Assembly (NCBI GenBank): GCA_032718865.1
Contig: JALUTQ010000007.1
Location: 62,001-126,000, forward strand
DNA length: 64,000 bases
Origin: Tilletia caries
Taxonomy: Eukaryota > Basidiomycota > Exobasidiomycetes > Tilletiales > Tilletiaceae
Direction of reading: 5' to 3'
Shown: positions 33,276 to 50,004 of the stretch, one piece after another
Numbering within the stretch: the stretch's first letter is position 1
How the letters are laid out: each line of letters begins with the position of its first letter
The notes under the pieces: model-generated
Database searches by the model: none
Told to the model about the DNA's origin: nothing
The model's input: only the letters and a program-made list of their open reading frames with translations
Program-made: the position numbers and the translations under genes

Positions 33276-36104
33276 TTACCCGCTCCGCAACCCAAGCCCG
33301 CCCCAAACCTTCAGACTGTCCAAACACAACCTAACAACCTCCCTCCGTATCCCCATAACCTCTCCCGCACCCACAGACCGCTCCGCAGCAGACTCCCCCA
33401 ATCTCAACTCCCCAATCGCACCCTGCACCTCCTCCCTTAGCGCATCCAGCATCCCCGCGCGTTCGAGCCTTCGCGCGAGTTGGCTTGTCCGCTTCTTCTG
33501 TGAGGAGGAGGAGGACGGTTGTTGTTGTTGGTTGCGCCAGTGGAGGTACTGGAGTAGGGAATTCGCGATGGTCGCTCCGCGGATGGCGAGTTGGGCCTGG
33601 GCGAGCTTGGGGGCGGCGGGGTTGGGAGTGGTGTCGTCGTCGGAGGAGGAGGAGGAAGACGGTGGCCGGAAGGATTCGAGGTCGGCGTCTTCTGCTTCGA
33701 GGAGCTCGATCTCTTCTACATCTGTCATCGTCCACTGATCGTCGTCCTCATTAACCTCGACCCCGGCGCTCGTTGTCCTCTCGCCATGCTCGACAGCCGT
33801 CTTATCATCATCATCCTCTTCCTCCTCCTCCTCCTCCGCTTCCTCCTTGGACAACTCGGTAAACCGATCCGAAGAAGCGATCGCCCCGCCCTGCGACGCC
33901 GAGCTTGCCGACAGTTCTCTAGGCCGAACAGGCGCAAGAAGCCGCGCGAGCGTATTCAACGAGCGAATGCCCAGACATAACGTCCGCTCACACGCGCTCG
34001 GAGAGGAACACAGCGTCGCCAGCGTGCCCGCAGCGGCGAGACGGGTGGGCAGCGAGCTTTCCTTCGTGTGTTGCTGTTCTGCGGGTGCGTCGACGGGTGC
34101 GCAGAGGGCAGCGAGGATGTGGATCCCCCGTTGGGCGGAGGAGCGTGCTGCCCGCCGCGCTTCTTCCGCACCAGGGCTGGATGCAGACTCGTCCTCCTCC
34201 TCGCCAGTCCAGATCCGATACGCAGACTCGCACTGCACAAGGTTGCACAACAGCTCGACATACGCCCTCCTCGTCATGAGATGATCCTCGGTGAAGAGCC
34301 TAGCGTCGAGCATCTCCAGTACCGACGGCGCTTTCTCCTCCTGCTCTCTCCTCCCGGCCAGGAGGGTATCAAGCGAGAACGCAGAAACTGTCGATGCCAG
34401 GTCAGGGTGCACGCTCGACAGGTTGGTCAGTGCCAGGGCCGCCTCGAAGCGGGCTAGGGTGTCTGACTCGGCGGAGGGGTGGAGGAAGAGGGTGCACAAG
34501 GCGGGGAGGGCTACGATGGGACCTGCCGCTGTCCCCGCTCCTGTGGTGGTGGAGGAGGAGGAGGAGGAGGAGGTGGGACCGAAGAGGAGCTGTGGATCGA
34601 GGGAGATGCAGACCCGCGCGAGTGCTTGGAGTGGCACGATATCAAGCTCTCCACCCACGTTCTTCCCGCCACTCTCCTCCGTAGATGCAGTCTTCCTCCG
34701 AGGACTCGACGTGCGATAGCGGTCCAGCTCGCGATTGGAGAGTATAAGGAGTGCCTTCGCTCCTCCCTGTTGGGCGATCTGTCCGCGGGTACGTCTGTCC
34801 TGACGCATGGTGAGCGCGGCGAGGGTGGCTGCGAGGGAGACTTGCAGTGGGGGTCGCGCTTCCTGTTGTTGTGGTTCGTCGGTTGAGGTTGATGTGCGGA
34901 GGGAGGCGGAGGCGGAGGAGGTGGACATGGAGACGAGGGCTGATATTATGCCCGCTTGGAGGAGACGGGTGCATCTAGCTTCTGCTTGTGCGTGTTGAGC
35001 CCTAGTGTCCTCCTCTTCCTCCTCCTCTTCCTTTGAGGTGGGAGTACCGCTGGAAGCTGCCCCCGCGGCGTTGCGCTCGGCCTGGCGCTGTTTGTGAGCA
35101 GCCATCTTGCGGAGTCGCTCGACCTGCTTCTGTTCGGAAGTGAGCCGGGCGGGGTAGGCAGACAGATGTTCGAAGATGGAGGCAATGGTGAATTGGACAG
35201 CGGAGTCGTGTGACTGTGCGGCGGTTGCGCGCAGAGCGAGGTGTACGAGGCCTTTGAGGAGGTCGGGATCGGATGTGATTTGGTCCTTGATGGGTGTCTT
35301 GCTGGAGGACGATGTGGAGTCTGGGTTGAAGATGCTCAGATAGGCGATAGTTTCGAGTGCGGCGAGGAGTGCGGAGCGGGATGGGCGGCTGAGCTGTGCT
35401 GAGGAGGAGGAGGAGGAGGAGGAGGAGGAGCGGTGGTTGACTTCCTGCTTTGCGAGGGCATACAGCTGTGGAGCGAGGGTGGTGGCTTGCTGTCTGCGCT
35501 GTGATGCCTGTGCCGGGTCGAGTGGGGACGTAGCTGCTGATGATGATGAATTGGGGGATGCGAGTTTGAGGATGAGCAGACCGGCCAGGAGGGCTGTGTG
35601 TGGTGATGGATCGGCGGTGGTGTGTGCGTTGTTGACGGCAGTGGCAGCCCATGCGTGTATGTGTGCAGCGCTGGCTGCTGCGAGTTGTGTGCGTGAGGGG
35701 GCCCAGTCTGCGATGGCTGCGAGCATGGCTGCGAAGTGGAAGGCGAGCTGATCGTCCCCATGCTCCTCGTGGATGTTGGCTGCTGCTGTGCATTGGTGGA
35801 GCAGGGGCGTGGGGGGCCCGAGCAGGATGTGGTAGGCAGTGTGCGGGTGTACGAGGGCGAGTGCGGTGAGGAAGTCGAATGCGGTGATGCGCTGTGCTGT
35901 GGATGCTGCGCTGCTGAGATGGGTGCGCAGGCTGGCTGTGTACGCGGCGACATCGACATGGGTCTGCGGTGATGATGCTGTGTTGAGCTGCTGTGCGAGT
36001 GCGAGTGCGAGTGCGAGGACTGCGTGTGCGTGCTCAGCGTCCGACGCACCAGCTGAGAACGCGCTCAGGTCCGCTTCCTCGCCCACGTCCGAGATCACAG
36101 CCAT
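33276..36104 (-). CDS. UCS-domain myosin chaperone (UNC-45/Cro1/She4 type), intronless
   Basis: Helps fold and stabilise myosin motors needed for actin-dependent polar growth and cytokinesis. A single 942-residue frame with helical, armadillo-like repeats. The central part has the family block: RVCISLDPQLLFGPTS, FEAALALTNLSSV, LFTEDHLMTRRAYVELLCNL, VQCESAYRIWTGEE, then ILAALCAPVDAPAEQQ, LAAAGTLATLCSSPSACER and ATIANSLLQYLHWR. Ser/Ala/Glu-rich linkers separate the repeats. No N-terminal tetratricopeptide repeats are recognised, as in other fungal UCS proteins. Start chosen at MAVISDVGEEADLSAF, the first ATG after the shared spacer with RPC1. The orthologue could be called SHE4 or CRO1; the family assignment is firmer than the name. 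Confidence 0.82.
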   Translation of the reverse strand: MAVISDVGEEADLSAFSAGASDAEHAHAVLALALALAQQLNTASSPQTHVDVAAYTASLRTHLSSAASTAQRITAFDFLTALALVHPHTAYHILLGPPTPLLHQCTAAANIHEEHGDDQLAFHFAAMLAAIADWAPSRTQLAAASAAHIHAWAATAVNNAHTTADPSPHTALLAGLLILKLASPNSSSSAATSPLDPAQASQRRQQATTLAPQLYALAKQEVNHRSSSSSSSSSSAQLSRPSRSALLAALETIAYLSIFNPDSTSSSSKTPIKDQITSDPDLLKGLVHLALRATAAQSHDSAVQFTIASIFEHLSAYPARLTSEQKQVERLRKMAAHKQRQAERNAAGAASSGTPTSKEEEEEEEDTRAQHAQAEARCTRLLQAGIISALVSMSTSSASASLRTSTSTDEPQQQEARPPLQVSLAATLAALTMRQDRRTRGQIAQQGGAKALLILSNRELDRYRTSSPRRKTASTEESGGKNVGGELDIVPLQALARVCISLDPQLLFGPTSSSSSSSTTTGAGTAAGPIVALPALCTLFLHPSAESDTLARFEAALALTNLSSVHPDLASTVSAFSLDTLLAGRREQEEKAPSVLEMLDARLFTEDHLMTRRAYVELLCNLVQCESAYRIWTGEEEDESASSPGAEEARRAARSSAQRGIHILAALCAPVDAPAEQQHTKESSLPTRLAAAGTLATLCSSPSACERTLCLGIRSLNTLARLLAPVRPRELSASSASQGGAIASSDRFTELSKEEAEEEEEEEDDDDKTAVEHGERTTSAGVEVNEDDDQWTMTDVEEIELLEAEDADLESFRPPSSSSSSDDDTTPNPAAPKLAQAQLAIRGATIANSLLQYLHWRNQQQQPSSSSSQKKRTSQLARRLERAGMLDALREEVQGAIGELRLGESAAERSVGAGEVMGIRREVVRLCLDSLKVWGGLGLRSG

Positions 36105-36426
36105 CGCTCAGGCAGTCAGGAAGCAGTCAGCACCAGCCATCGCCCATCAGCCAGGCGAGCTCATCGTTCATCCATCCCCATTCCCCAGCTGCGAACTGCG
36201 AACTGCGAACTGCGAAGGTCCGCCGGTGGTGGTGATGCCACGCGATCGATCGACAGATAGATAAGATACCGATAACACACACTGATCGATCGATCGATCG
36301 ATTGCACACACACAAAAAAGTACATCACCCACAGCAGGAAGCCAGGAAGCCGCATCCATCCCACCAGCGCATCACTCCACGCGCGCTTCCACAGAGAGAC
36401 AGAGAGAGAGAGAGACAGAGGGCAGG
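36105..36426. other. Bidirectional promoter with microsatellites
   Basis: A 322-bp spacer between the UCS-domain gene and RPC1. It holds GAACTGC tandem repeats (36188-36214), a CGAT-type repeat (about 36283-36303) and a GA-rich run (36392-36420). Confidence 0.6.
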
Positions 36427-41754
<5,328 letters not shown>

Positions 41755-43740
41755 TCAACCTCTTCCGCCCCGCCCCCTTCACTTCTCCCTCGGCGACGGC
41801 CTTTACCCCCAACTCCAACCAACAAACGTTCCTAACTTCCCTCTTTGTAATCTGTAAAACTAGACGTACCCCCCCCCCTTTGCAAAGACCGCGAATCGTG
41901 TAATTCTCGCTCCCACCCACACACGAGTACATGCGCATGTACCCAGCAGGCCGATATGTTGACACTCTTCCTTCCTCCAGTCTAGGGCACTCTTTCTACC
42001 GACTTTTCTTCTCGCTCCTCCCCCCGAATTTAGTCCTCACTGCCCTCCTCCACTTGCCGCGCTTGCCTCCCCTCTCCCATCTCCCTCAGTCTTCAAAGGC
42101 ATCGTCCAGGATCCGACGGTCAGTACCGTTCCTTCCCCCCTGGCGTTCGGCAACCCGCAAGATCGACGGACTGCTGAGGCAAGAGTGAGTGCTCAGCCAA
42201 CGTGTAGGAGGGGACGATTGCCTTTGTCAGACCGCAGTGCGCTGACCCGTCGGATTCTGGTTCACCCTATCCTGTCTGCAGAATACTCCTTCCAGATCGT
42301 TCTTCGCCGAGCTCTGGCCTGCATTAAACGACGGCAGACACGAGAAGGTGGGAAGTGGGATTTGGGATTGGGGATCTGCCCGACCGAAAGCGGCATCCCC
42401 TGGCCCCACGCTCGAGGACCGAAGGATGACGATACAATCCAGAGAGTGAGTGGCCAGTGGTTAGCCGACGCGAAGGAGATGGAGACACCCGTGGACCCCA
42501 AGCTTGCTGCTGCCCCTTCGCAATATGCTTCACTCCCATTCTGACTGCCGATCATCCCCTTCCAGCTCAGCCATCACCGCCGAACCATGGCCCACAACGT
42601 CCTCGGGTATCAAGCTGCGACACGATCAGCAACTCTTCAGTCTTCTGCCACTGAGGACGGGAGGATTCGGGATTCAAGGGACCTTGGGTGCGTTTCGTGT
42701 CTGTTGGACCGTTCGGTCTCCAACCCCGAACACAAACTCACCACGGAAACATGCGTCCCTCCCAATCAGCCCGACCACTACGATCCTTCCGAAACGCGGG
42801 TCGATCGATCGTCGCCGACAAACCCAAGTAGGATTCAAGCAGCCGGTCGTCTCGCGGAAGCTGCCTCTCGCAGCCTGTGATCCACCATCAGCAATCGACA
42901 CTGGCTACGCATTCAACCCCACGGACGCCGATCGCTGTAATGTCGGTCCATTCCACATCAAGCATATCGACTGGCTTCCTTCTCGCGCCCAATTCCCCGG
43001 ACTGCTTTGGGTCTGGTCTCACTGACTGTCTGTGATGCCCCAGGCCCTGCAAAGCCCTTTTCCATTCCTTGTCCTCAGATCTCAGACTCCTTCCAATAGC
43101 ATTCAAGCTCGACCGCAGTCAAACTTGGACCAGCCACTAGCAAGCACATAGCACAATTCCGGCATTCAATTGCAACGCTCTGCCGGACCGACGCGTCCAT
43201 CGTTCGAGGCCGTGTATAAGTATGAAATGCTTTTCCATATCACTTTTCCTAGTCCTTGTCCGCCCTCTTCTGTCCCCAAACCCTGCAACATGTTCCCTCT
43301 TCTTCCTCTCCGGCAGGCGCAGCCCGCAAGACCGACATCGTCCCGTCCTCTCCGGCTGTCGAGACGGAAAGGTGCTGGGACTTCCTGACCTCTGTTCACC
43401 GTTCGTCCGTGCCCAAAGCCCGACTCGTCACCTGGTCACCGGTCACCTGGTCCAATTTGGGAAGCATGTACTCGATGTGACGGTACGTATGCAACACTCA
43501 CCTGCACCCTGACCTCGCCAGCATTCCAAGTCCAAGGCGCGCCCATCCTACGCTTTGCTTATCGTCGCTCTTGTTGATTCCCTTTGGTCGTTCGCCTGGG
43601 TATGATAAGGGTCATGCGGTCCTGGCTGGCACGGCCACGAGGCCCATCGACTCCTTGCACCGCGATCCAAACAACAGCACGGCGGGCGCAGCAAACACAG
43701 CAGTCCATCCCATTCTCAGAGCTCAGGAGGAACAAACAGC

Positions 43741-44254
43741 TTGGCCAAAACCGCCCTCAACCCACGTCAACAACCCCCGAATGGCCCTCGATCGTGAGTA
43801 GGACGTGGAGCTGGCCAGGCGGGAACTCTCTCTCTCACGCCGACGATGCCTGGATGACTTGCTGACCTCTTGTCTTTCCGTGTTCAGCACCCTCAATCTC
43901 AATCTCGTCCTGGATGCATGGGCGTGCAGGCGGCGCCAGACGGTCAACAAACGATGGCCAGGGTAGAGGGCTTAGCGGTCGGCGGCCAGGCCACATCTTG
44001 GCTGACACCACCCCAAGCCCACGTCAACAACCCCCGAATGGCCCTCGATTGTGAGTTGGAATCGAAGCTGGCCAGGCGGAATCTCTCTCTGGGGCGAGAA
44101 CTATGCCCTCATGACGTGCTGACCTGTTGTTGACATCCACAGCCTTTGCTTTACCATCTTCATCACCCTCGATTCTCGATCTGGACGGCCGGGCGGGCAG
44201 GCGACGCCACCTTCTGCTGTGTCAACAACGACGCCCAGGACTACTCGGTCGGCG
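43741..44254 (+). repeat. Two-copy ~257-bp tandem duplication
   Basis: Copy 1 (43741-43997) and copy 2 (43998-44254) share CCCACGTCAACAACCCCCGA, ATGGCCCTCGAT, a GTGAGT donor just after it, AGCTGGCCAGGCGG, a TGCTGACCT branch-like motif, a CAG acceptor-like site and CGGTCGGCGG. Divergence lies mostly between these signals, so the intron-like architecture is the best-kept part. Confidence 0.7.
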
Positions 44255-44854
44255 GGCAGGCGCTTCAATTGATGGACAGGCACAGCAAGCAACAGGCAGG
44301 CGCCTCGATCGGCTACAGGCTGGGCAAACAAGACAGGCGCAGGAATCAAGTCGATTTCGGGGTGGGCAAGCACCCGACGAGTGGATGGCGCAATCTGTCG
44401 ACCTGGAGGGCGTGCAAAGGGCTTCTTCGTACTCGGGTACGGGATAGGTGAGTTCAGGGCCCCATGACCTCGATCGATATGGTACGCCCTTCGAAGGACG
44501 TAGGAAAGAAGATCGATCGCTGACTGCTTTTGGAAGGGGAAGGGGGGGGGGCAAAGGTATATAACAAGGCCCTTTCCCACTCCAACCCCCCCTCCAGATT
44601 CCCTCCTCACCCAACCTACTACAGACGACTCCTCCCTCTCGTCTTCTCCCCCTCCCACACTCAACCACACTCATCTCCACTCACACAATCAACCACACAC
44701 TCTTACACACACACTCACACTTACCTACACTCATTTACACATGCATCAAGATCGATCCACTCCCGACCTTCATCATCGTTCAAGTCCTTCCTTCGGCAAA
44801 CACCCTTGCTCGAGCATTCGGCAGCCGACATCCATCTAAACACCTGGTCAAGCT

Positions 44855-44955
44855 CATGCACCCTACCCAAGCACCCATGCACCCCATGTACCCATGCACC
44901 CCATGCAACCGAACCTCATGCACTCAAACACTCAAGCACCCATGCACCCACATCC
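44855..44955 (+). repeat. Imperfect CCATGCACCC direct repeats
   Basis: Several copies of a CATGCACCC unit, mixed with CACTCAAGCACC, form a C/A-rich tract within the gene desert. Likely slippage-derived; no function visible. Confidence 0.5.
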
Positions 44956-46639
44956 TCAAGCATCTTCACACACCAACTTCGCATCACCCTCCGGCCTCAA
45001 GTCTCACCCTCGACCATGACCCTCAAGCCTCACCCTCGATGGACGGCAGCCCAGGTTCCTCACCGACCCGCCGAAGGTGAGTATGTTCTTGAAGCTTCTA
45101 GGTTCCAGCTCTCATTCCCTTCAATACTGATGCATTTCTATTAACTTTCTGCATCATTGCCGTACAGCACCATCTTCCTCCCCGAACATCAAGTCTCAGC
45201 GCTACCCAAGCCCAAACCGTGAGTGAGTTTCAGGTCGTCGTGCTTCCGGAGTTGTCAGTGCGGGGATGCATGGGTTGGGGAAGCCTTTGCGGAGAGCAGC
45301 ATTGTGCGTTTCCGGTGTTCTTTGGGTGATGCGGCTGTCGCCCTGGGTCCGGGTCTTGTCGCGGTGGACGCCCTGATACGACCGCATTAAGCCGTTGTCA
45401 GCTTGGCGGGGTGTTGAGCTCGCCACTCTTCACCCCGACGGGTACTGGACGGTGCGGGTTGGGTCATACGCCTGACCTTCGCTGGAGTGTAGAGCGCAGG
45501 AGACCCCCGGGGCGGCGGACTGTTGACCTCACTGACCCGGTTGAACCCCACGGCCAGACGGGGGCATGGGGCCATTGAGGGGTAAATCTGGTGGGGTTGG
45601 TTGGGTTGGCTCTTCAGGCTTCGGGACCGGGGCGCCTTGGGTCTCCCACTAGTGCTGAGGCCAGGAGACCACGAAGGGATGCTCCGACAGGAGGTGCGTA
45701 GGGCGCCTCGGCCCCTGGTCCCGAATGCCTTGAATCCCTCCCTTCCTCCCCATCCAGTTCCCGGCCTCATCGCCGTCTGGCCACCGGCCCATCGCATTCC
45801 TCGGTCCACACTGCTACTCTGCGAACTCGGCGACATCGGCCCTGAAACTCACTCCGACGGGCTCGCGCCGGGCGCGGGGAGGACGAGCTCGACCTCATCC
45901 TCGACATTCATCAGGCGAGTCTCATCAGCGTCCATGTTCTCTTGCTTTCGCCATCACCATCACTACTGAACTCTCTTCTCATTCCATACCAGATCAACCC
46001 TACCACCACCATCCCCCCCAACCTAAACACTGCACAGTCGACAGTCGACAATGGACCGACCATCTGCAACCACCACCTGCACTCCACCATCAAGACTCGG
46101 ACCTCGGTTCTCCTCGGTGCTGCCGTCGGTCGACACGGATCCTCCATCGTGTCACCGACACAGACGGGAGCTGGCATCTCCCCCGTGAGTTCACTTTGGC
46201 TTCCGGTTTCTCATTCATCGTCAGTTCCGATACACCACCCGCGATAGCTGACGAAGCGTACCTTCCTTTCTCTTCTCTTCTGCAGGTACGGCCTCACGGG
46301 CGGCCTCAAGGCCTCAAGCTTCAGCGACTTCCATCGGTACACGGGCACTTCAAGCTCTCATCGACTTCCGCATCCTCTCCCGCTGCTTCACCTGACCTCG
46401 CTCCCATCCCCATGCTTCCCTCCTCTCTCTCATCCTCATCCTCGACCTTCTCATCCTTCCTTCCCTTGTCCTCGTTCTTTGTCAGCTCTCTCCGTCGCGC
46501 CTGCAATATCACTTCGTTCCCACTTCCATCTCTTTCTTCACATGTCCCTTTTCCCGTGTCCGTGAACCTGAAGCATCGTGATGTCTGCAATTGGCGTGAG
46601 AGGGAGCGAGGAGTGGATTGGCGATGTCGAGGCCGGGCT

Positions 46640-46868
46640 GGACAGCACCGCTGCTGTCCGCCGCGCCCAGGGGGGCCGCCACGTCCTCCACGTCCGCCAG
46701 GAGCGCCACGTCCACCGCCACGTCCGCCAAAGTCACCACGCCCACCGCCCACCGCGTCCGCCTCGTTCTGCGTCTGCCAAACGCAACACATAGGACATGT
46801 CAGCACACCGAGCCGAGGATGTGGAAGGCTAGCTGTAATCAGATGCTACGTACCACCGAATGCCATGA
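46640..46868 (-). pseudogene. Fibrillarin-like N-terminal (GAR domain) fragment, frameshifted
   Basis: From 46868 the minus strand reads ATGGCATTCGGTG (MAFG, the usual fungal fibrillarin start), then GTACGTAG...TGCTGACA...GGCAG, a well-formed intron. The following exon reads ERGGRGGRW in the spliced frame and hits TGA. The next frame continues with GGGRGDFGGRGGGRGAPGG and RGGRGGPPGRGG up to about 46640. The methyltransferase core of fibrillarin is absent, and downstream sequence is unrelated. A truncated, frame-shifted duplicate of NOP1 5' sequence is the simplest reading; convergent glycine-arginine repeats remain possible. Confidence 0.4.
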
Positions 46869-46869
46869 T

Positions 46870-47463
46870 GCGTTATAAGAGAGTCTTTGGACTGTGTGAT
46901 AGAAAAGAGAGCGGCTCGAAGGTGCAGGGCGCGTGCGGCGCGCGCTGAGATGGGAAGCCTGTCGAGATGAATGCTGTTGTCGCTGGGAATCGCTGAAAAG
47001 CTGGGGAAGGAGGGAAAGTCAGTGGATTAGCGGGATGAAGGTTGTCAGCGAAGCAAAGCACTGTGTTAAATGAATCGTCAGCTCAGCGGCGGTAGTCTAG
47101 TCGGTACTTGTCTTCGAGCGGACGGCTTCGGCCATACATGCGCGCGCATCGCATGATAGGTGTTCATCGATTGTCCCGCTTCGCAAAGAGGCCCAAGGCC
47201 TGAGGAAGTACATCTGGAAAGGCGCGAAATCGTCTTCGGGGTCGGATCCAGAACCAACTCGGGAGGGGGGTCGAAAGGGAGGGCCACGTGCCGAAGGGTG
47301 GCTCCAGTCCAACGGGAAGGGGGCGTGTTCACCCGACGCGGGCGCGTTTGGAGGACGGTGCTGACTGCTGATGAGGGTACCGGTGCTGGCCAGGCCCAGT
47401 CGCCATCTTCGCCGTCTGCTCATCACACTCATGAGCGAGCACAATGAAGTCCCCCAAAGCTGC
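46870..47463. other. Spacer, no supported gene
   Basis: Short frames in both directions; none has a start, family or splice support. Confidence 0.45.
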
Positions 47464-47871
47464 TCATTCGATCGGCGCCCCTGGCCCGAGCGCCGACAGC
47501 GGCGTGCTCTCATCCTTGGAGTAGTCGGCGACGAAGAAGGCTTGGGCGGAGTCTGGTTTGAGGAGGGAGGCCGATGGCTGCGCCTGCGGGGGGAGACGTG
47601 TTTGAAGGAGGCGGCTGCGGGGAGGGAGGTGGCGTGTGCGAGTTCGCGGACGAGCGCGTAATGCGTTCAGGGCGTTAAGGATGTTGATGTAGCCGGGCGA
47701 GCCGCAAAGAGCTGTAGTTCGAACAGAGGGACTAGTATGGACCAACCTGATGAAGCTATCATAGAGAAACTCACTCTTGACGGGCATGGTGCCTTCCATG
47801 ACAAAGGCCTGTACATGCTTCTGGTATGGGTTGGCGCCCGTAACAGAGGGCGAGGTGCTGGAGGAGTCCAT
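47464..47871 (-). CDS. Possible small two-exon protein, unknown
   Basis: A start at MDSSSTSPSVTGANPYQKHV leads to EGTMPVK, then a 63-nt GTGAGT...CTACAG intron with a CATACTAGT branch-like site. The second exon stays in frame (TLCGSPGYINILNALNALRA onward) to a TGA at 47464. About 114 residues, Pro/Arg/Ser-rich, no recognised domain. An upstream exon is possible because the frame is open before the first ATG for about 50 codons. Coding status is uncertain in this gene-poor region. Confidence 0.3.
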   Translation of the reverse strand: MDSSSTSPSVTGANPYQKHVQAFVMEGTMPVKSEFLYDSFIRLVHTSPSVRTTALCGSPGYINILNALNALRARPRTRTRHLPPRSRLLQTRLPPQAQPSASLLKPDSAQAFFVADYSKDESTPLSALGPGAPIE

Positions 47872-48467
47872 TGCGCAGGTAGCAGGCGATGTCCCGCTCT
47901 TGTTCGTCGTCGCCGAGTCGGGATCGTTTTCGTGCTGGTCTTTCTGCTTTCTGGAGCGCGTGAGTGCTGCGTCGCGACCTGACCCTCCCTGGTGCGGTGA
48001 ACCTCAACCTGGAGCTTAGGGGTGTATCGACACTCAGGAACGGGGCCACCTCCATAGGCACACTGATACCCGCGTCCATCGAGCCTTCAGAATCGCGTCC
48101 CAAGGTCGTCGATGGTCATCAAATGCGGTCCCATGAAGGATCAGCGGAATCAAGGATGATATGAACGACGAGAGAGAAAGGAAGTTTGGAAGTTGGGATG
48201 GGGAAGGGAGATGTCAACAAAGGCATTGCCTCTTTCTACTTTCTGGACAAGCAAACCACAGAGAAGCATGTGTGAGGTGAAATGGAGAAAGCAGAAGGGC
48301 AGGGTCAGCGAGCGGCGAGCGGCGAGGAGCTGTCTCTCCGAGCCGTGGAAAAGCCAGAAGAGCGAGGCGGAGTATGAATGCAGGGACCACGAGAACGACG
48401 CGCCGTTCAAGGTGGGATAGGCATGAGGCTGCAGGCATGCGCCGTGAATTTCAGTATGTGGACTGCG
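47872..48467. other. Spacer downstream of TSC10, no confident gene
   Basis: Includes possible 5' extension of the small minus-strand gene (47872-48100). Otherwise nothing recognisable. Confidence 0.4.
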
Positions 48468-49814
48468 TCAGTGTGACGGTACCCTTTTTGAGAGCTTGAC
48501 TTCGTCACGATGCTTTTCGCGGTACAATCGTATGCTCCGATCTGCTGCGACAGCGCGCCAGATTGGGATGGCAATCTGCTCAGGATAGAGAGAGAGGCAA
48601 AGAGACGTGAGAATGAGATGTGAGGAGGGCAGTTTGTGTGAAGCCGACATGTAGAAAACTTACGATGCCGATGAATCTTTTGAACACGTCCAAAAAGCCG
48701 TTCCCAGGGGTGCCGCCTCCGACGCTTGTGCTTCTGAATAGATCTGAAAGGAAATCGGTGGTGATGAAGAAGTTGCCACGCTGAACACCTTTGAGCAGAC
48801 CGGCAGCACAGGCTTCTGGAGTGAGTGGTTCGTCGGAGCCCTCAATCTCCTTGGTGATGGCCGGTTTGGTCTGGTTCTCGACTTCGTATCCGGGCGAGAG
48901 TATGGTGGCGGGGAAGTAGGCGTGTACGTCAATGCCGTACAGGATGAATTCGGACCGGAGCGACTCGGCCAGACCACGGATGGCATGCTTCATCGGGGTG
49001 TACTGGGAGTACCCGACCATACCGAAGAATCCGAGAATGGATGAGACGAGGATGATCTTGCGTGGGCCCGAGGAGGAAGGTGGTGCGCGGACCATGGCGT
49101 TCGCAGCGGCCTGTTTAGGCATCATCAGCGTGAAGCCCGGGATTGAGAGCGATCAGTCACGGAATGAGAGAAGGTGAATGATCGAGTGTATACTCACGTG
49201 TGCGGTGCTCAAGGCGGTCCAGTAATCTGTGCGTATGCCGGCCTCGAAGTCCTGCTCGGTCTGCTCGATGAAGTAGCCAGGCTTGGCTCCCCCGGCGCAG
49301 CAGAACACGGCGTCGGGCACGCTACCGTGCGGGCCATGGGTGGCTTTTCCAAGGGCCTCCTTCGCACCGGCAAAGGTGGAGAGATCGGCAGCGATGGCGC
49401 GGTGGACTTGGTTCCTTGACTTGGTACCCTGCGCGGTGGAGGAGGCTGGCGCTGGCCGACTGGCGGCTTGGATCTCCTTCAGAGCGGCATCGAGCTTGGA
49501 TTGGGTGCGACTGCAGATGGTCACGCTTGCGCCTTGGGACGCTAGCAGCTTGGCGAGTGCAAGGCCGAGTCCCTGGGATCCGCCAGAGATGAAGACGTTC
49601 TGTAGAGGATGGAGATGATGAGCATTTGCAAAGCAGACGAGCATGCCTGCATGCGCTGCGATGATGTGGAATGCTATGTATCTCATCTCACCTTGTGGGC
49701 GGGTGTCCAGCGTTTGCTGAAGAGTCCCATGGCTGCGGCTGACAGCACAATGGATAGGAGAGCGACGAGCACGGCGGCGATGACTGGCGGTGTGATGCTG
49801 ATCATCGTTGCCAT
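48468..49814 (-). CDS. TSC10: 3-ketodihydrosphingosine reductase
   Basis: Second enzyme of sphingolipid synthesis, reducing 3-ketosphinganine with NADPH at the ER membrane. Exon 1 encodes an N-terminal hydrophobic anchor (ITPPVIAAVLVALLSIVLSA). Exon 2 opens with the Rossmann NVFISGGSQGLGLALAKLLA, then CSRTQSKLDAAL, DAVFCCAGGAKPGYF and DYWTALSTAH. The active-site segment is VSSILGFFGMVGYSQYTPMK, with catalytic Ser, Tyr and Lys (YTPMK). LRSEFILYGIDVHAYFP and GYEVENQTKPAITKEIEG are typical of KDSR/Tsc10. The last exon (48468-48579) gives IAIPIWRAVAADRSIRLYRE and a Lys-rich end. Three introns. It is divergent from the aminotransferase gene, ATGs ~190 bp apart. Confidence 0.92.
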
Positions 49815-50004
49815 CTCTCTGTCTGCAGTGAGCATAGTGACGGAGAAGAGCGCGGCGGGTATGCGCGGGAAGGAATCGAGAAGGAATGAATGGGGACGAT
49901 GAGTCACTGACTGATATGGACCCACACTGACTGATGCGCTGATGCTGATGCTGATGGGGATGCTGGCTTCCCACCACCACCAGGTACATACATAAAGGCA
50001 AGGG

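Larger units (their letters stand above)
41755..46640 (+). other. Gene desert with spliced-looking, non-conserved segments
   Basis: No long conserved protein frame. The plus strand repeatedly shows donor-branch-acceptor sets: GTGAGT at 42186 with CTGACC and TGCAG by 42280; GTGAGT at 45080 with a TACAG near 45168; GTGCGT at 45692 with CCAG at 45759; GCGAGT at 45916 with a CCAG near 45988; GTGAGT at 46180 with TGCAG at 46285. Translating between them gives Pro/His/Ser-rich peptides with no recognisable domain, several frames being open at once. It may be a spliced non-coding transcript, a fast-evolving gene, or decayed coding sequence. It includes the tandem duplication at 43741-44254. Confidence 0.35.
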
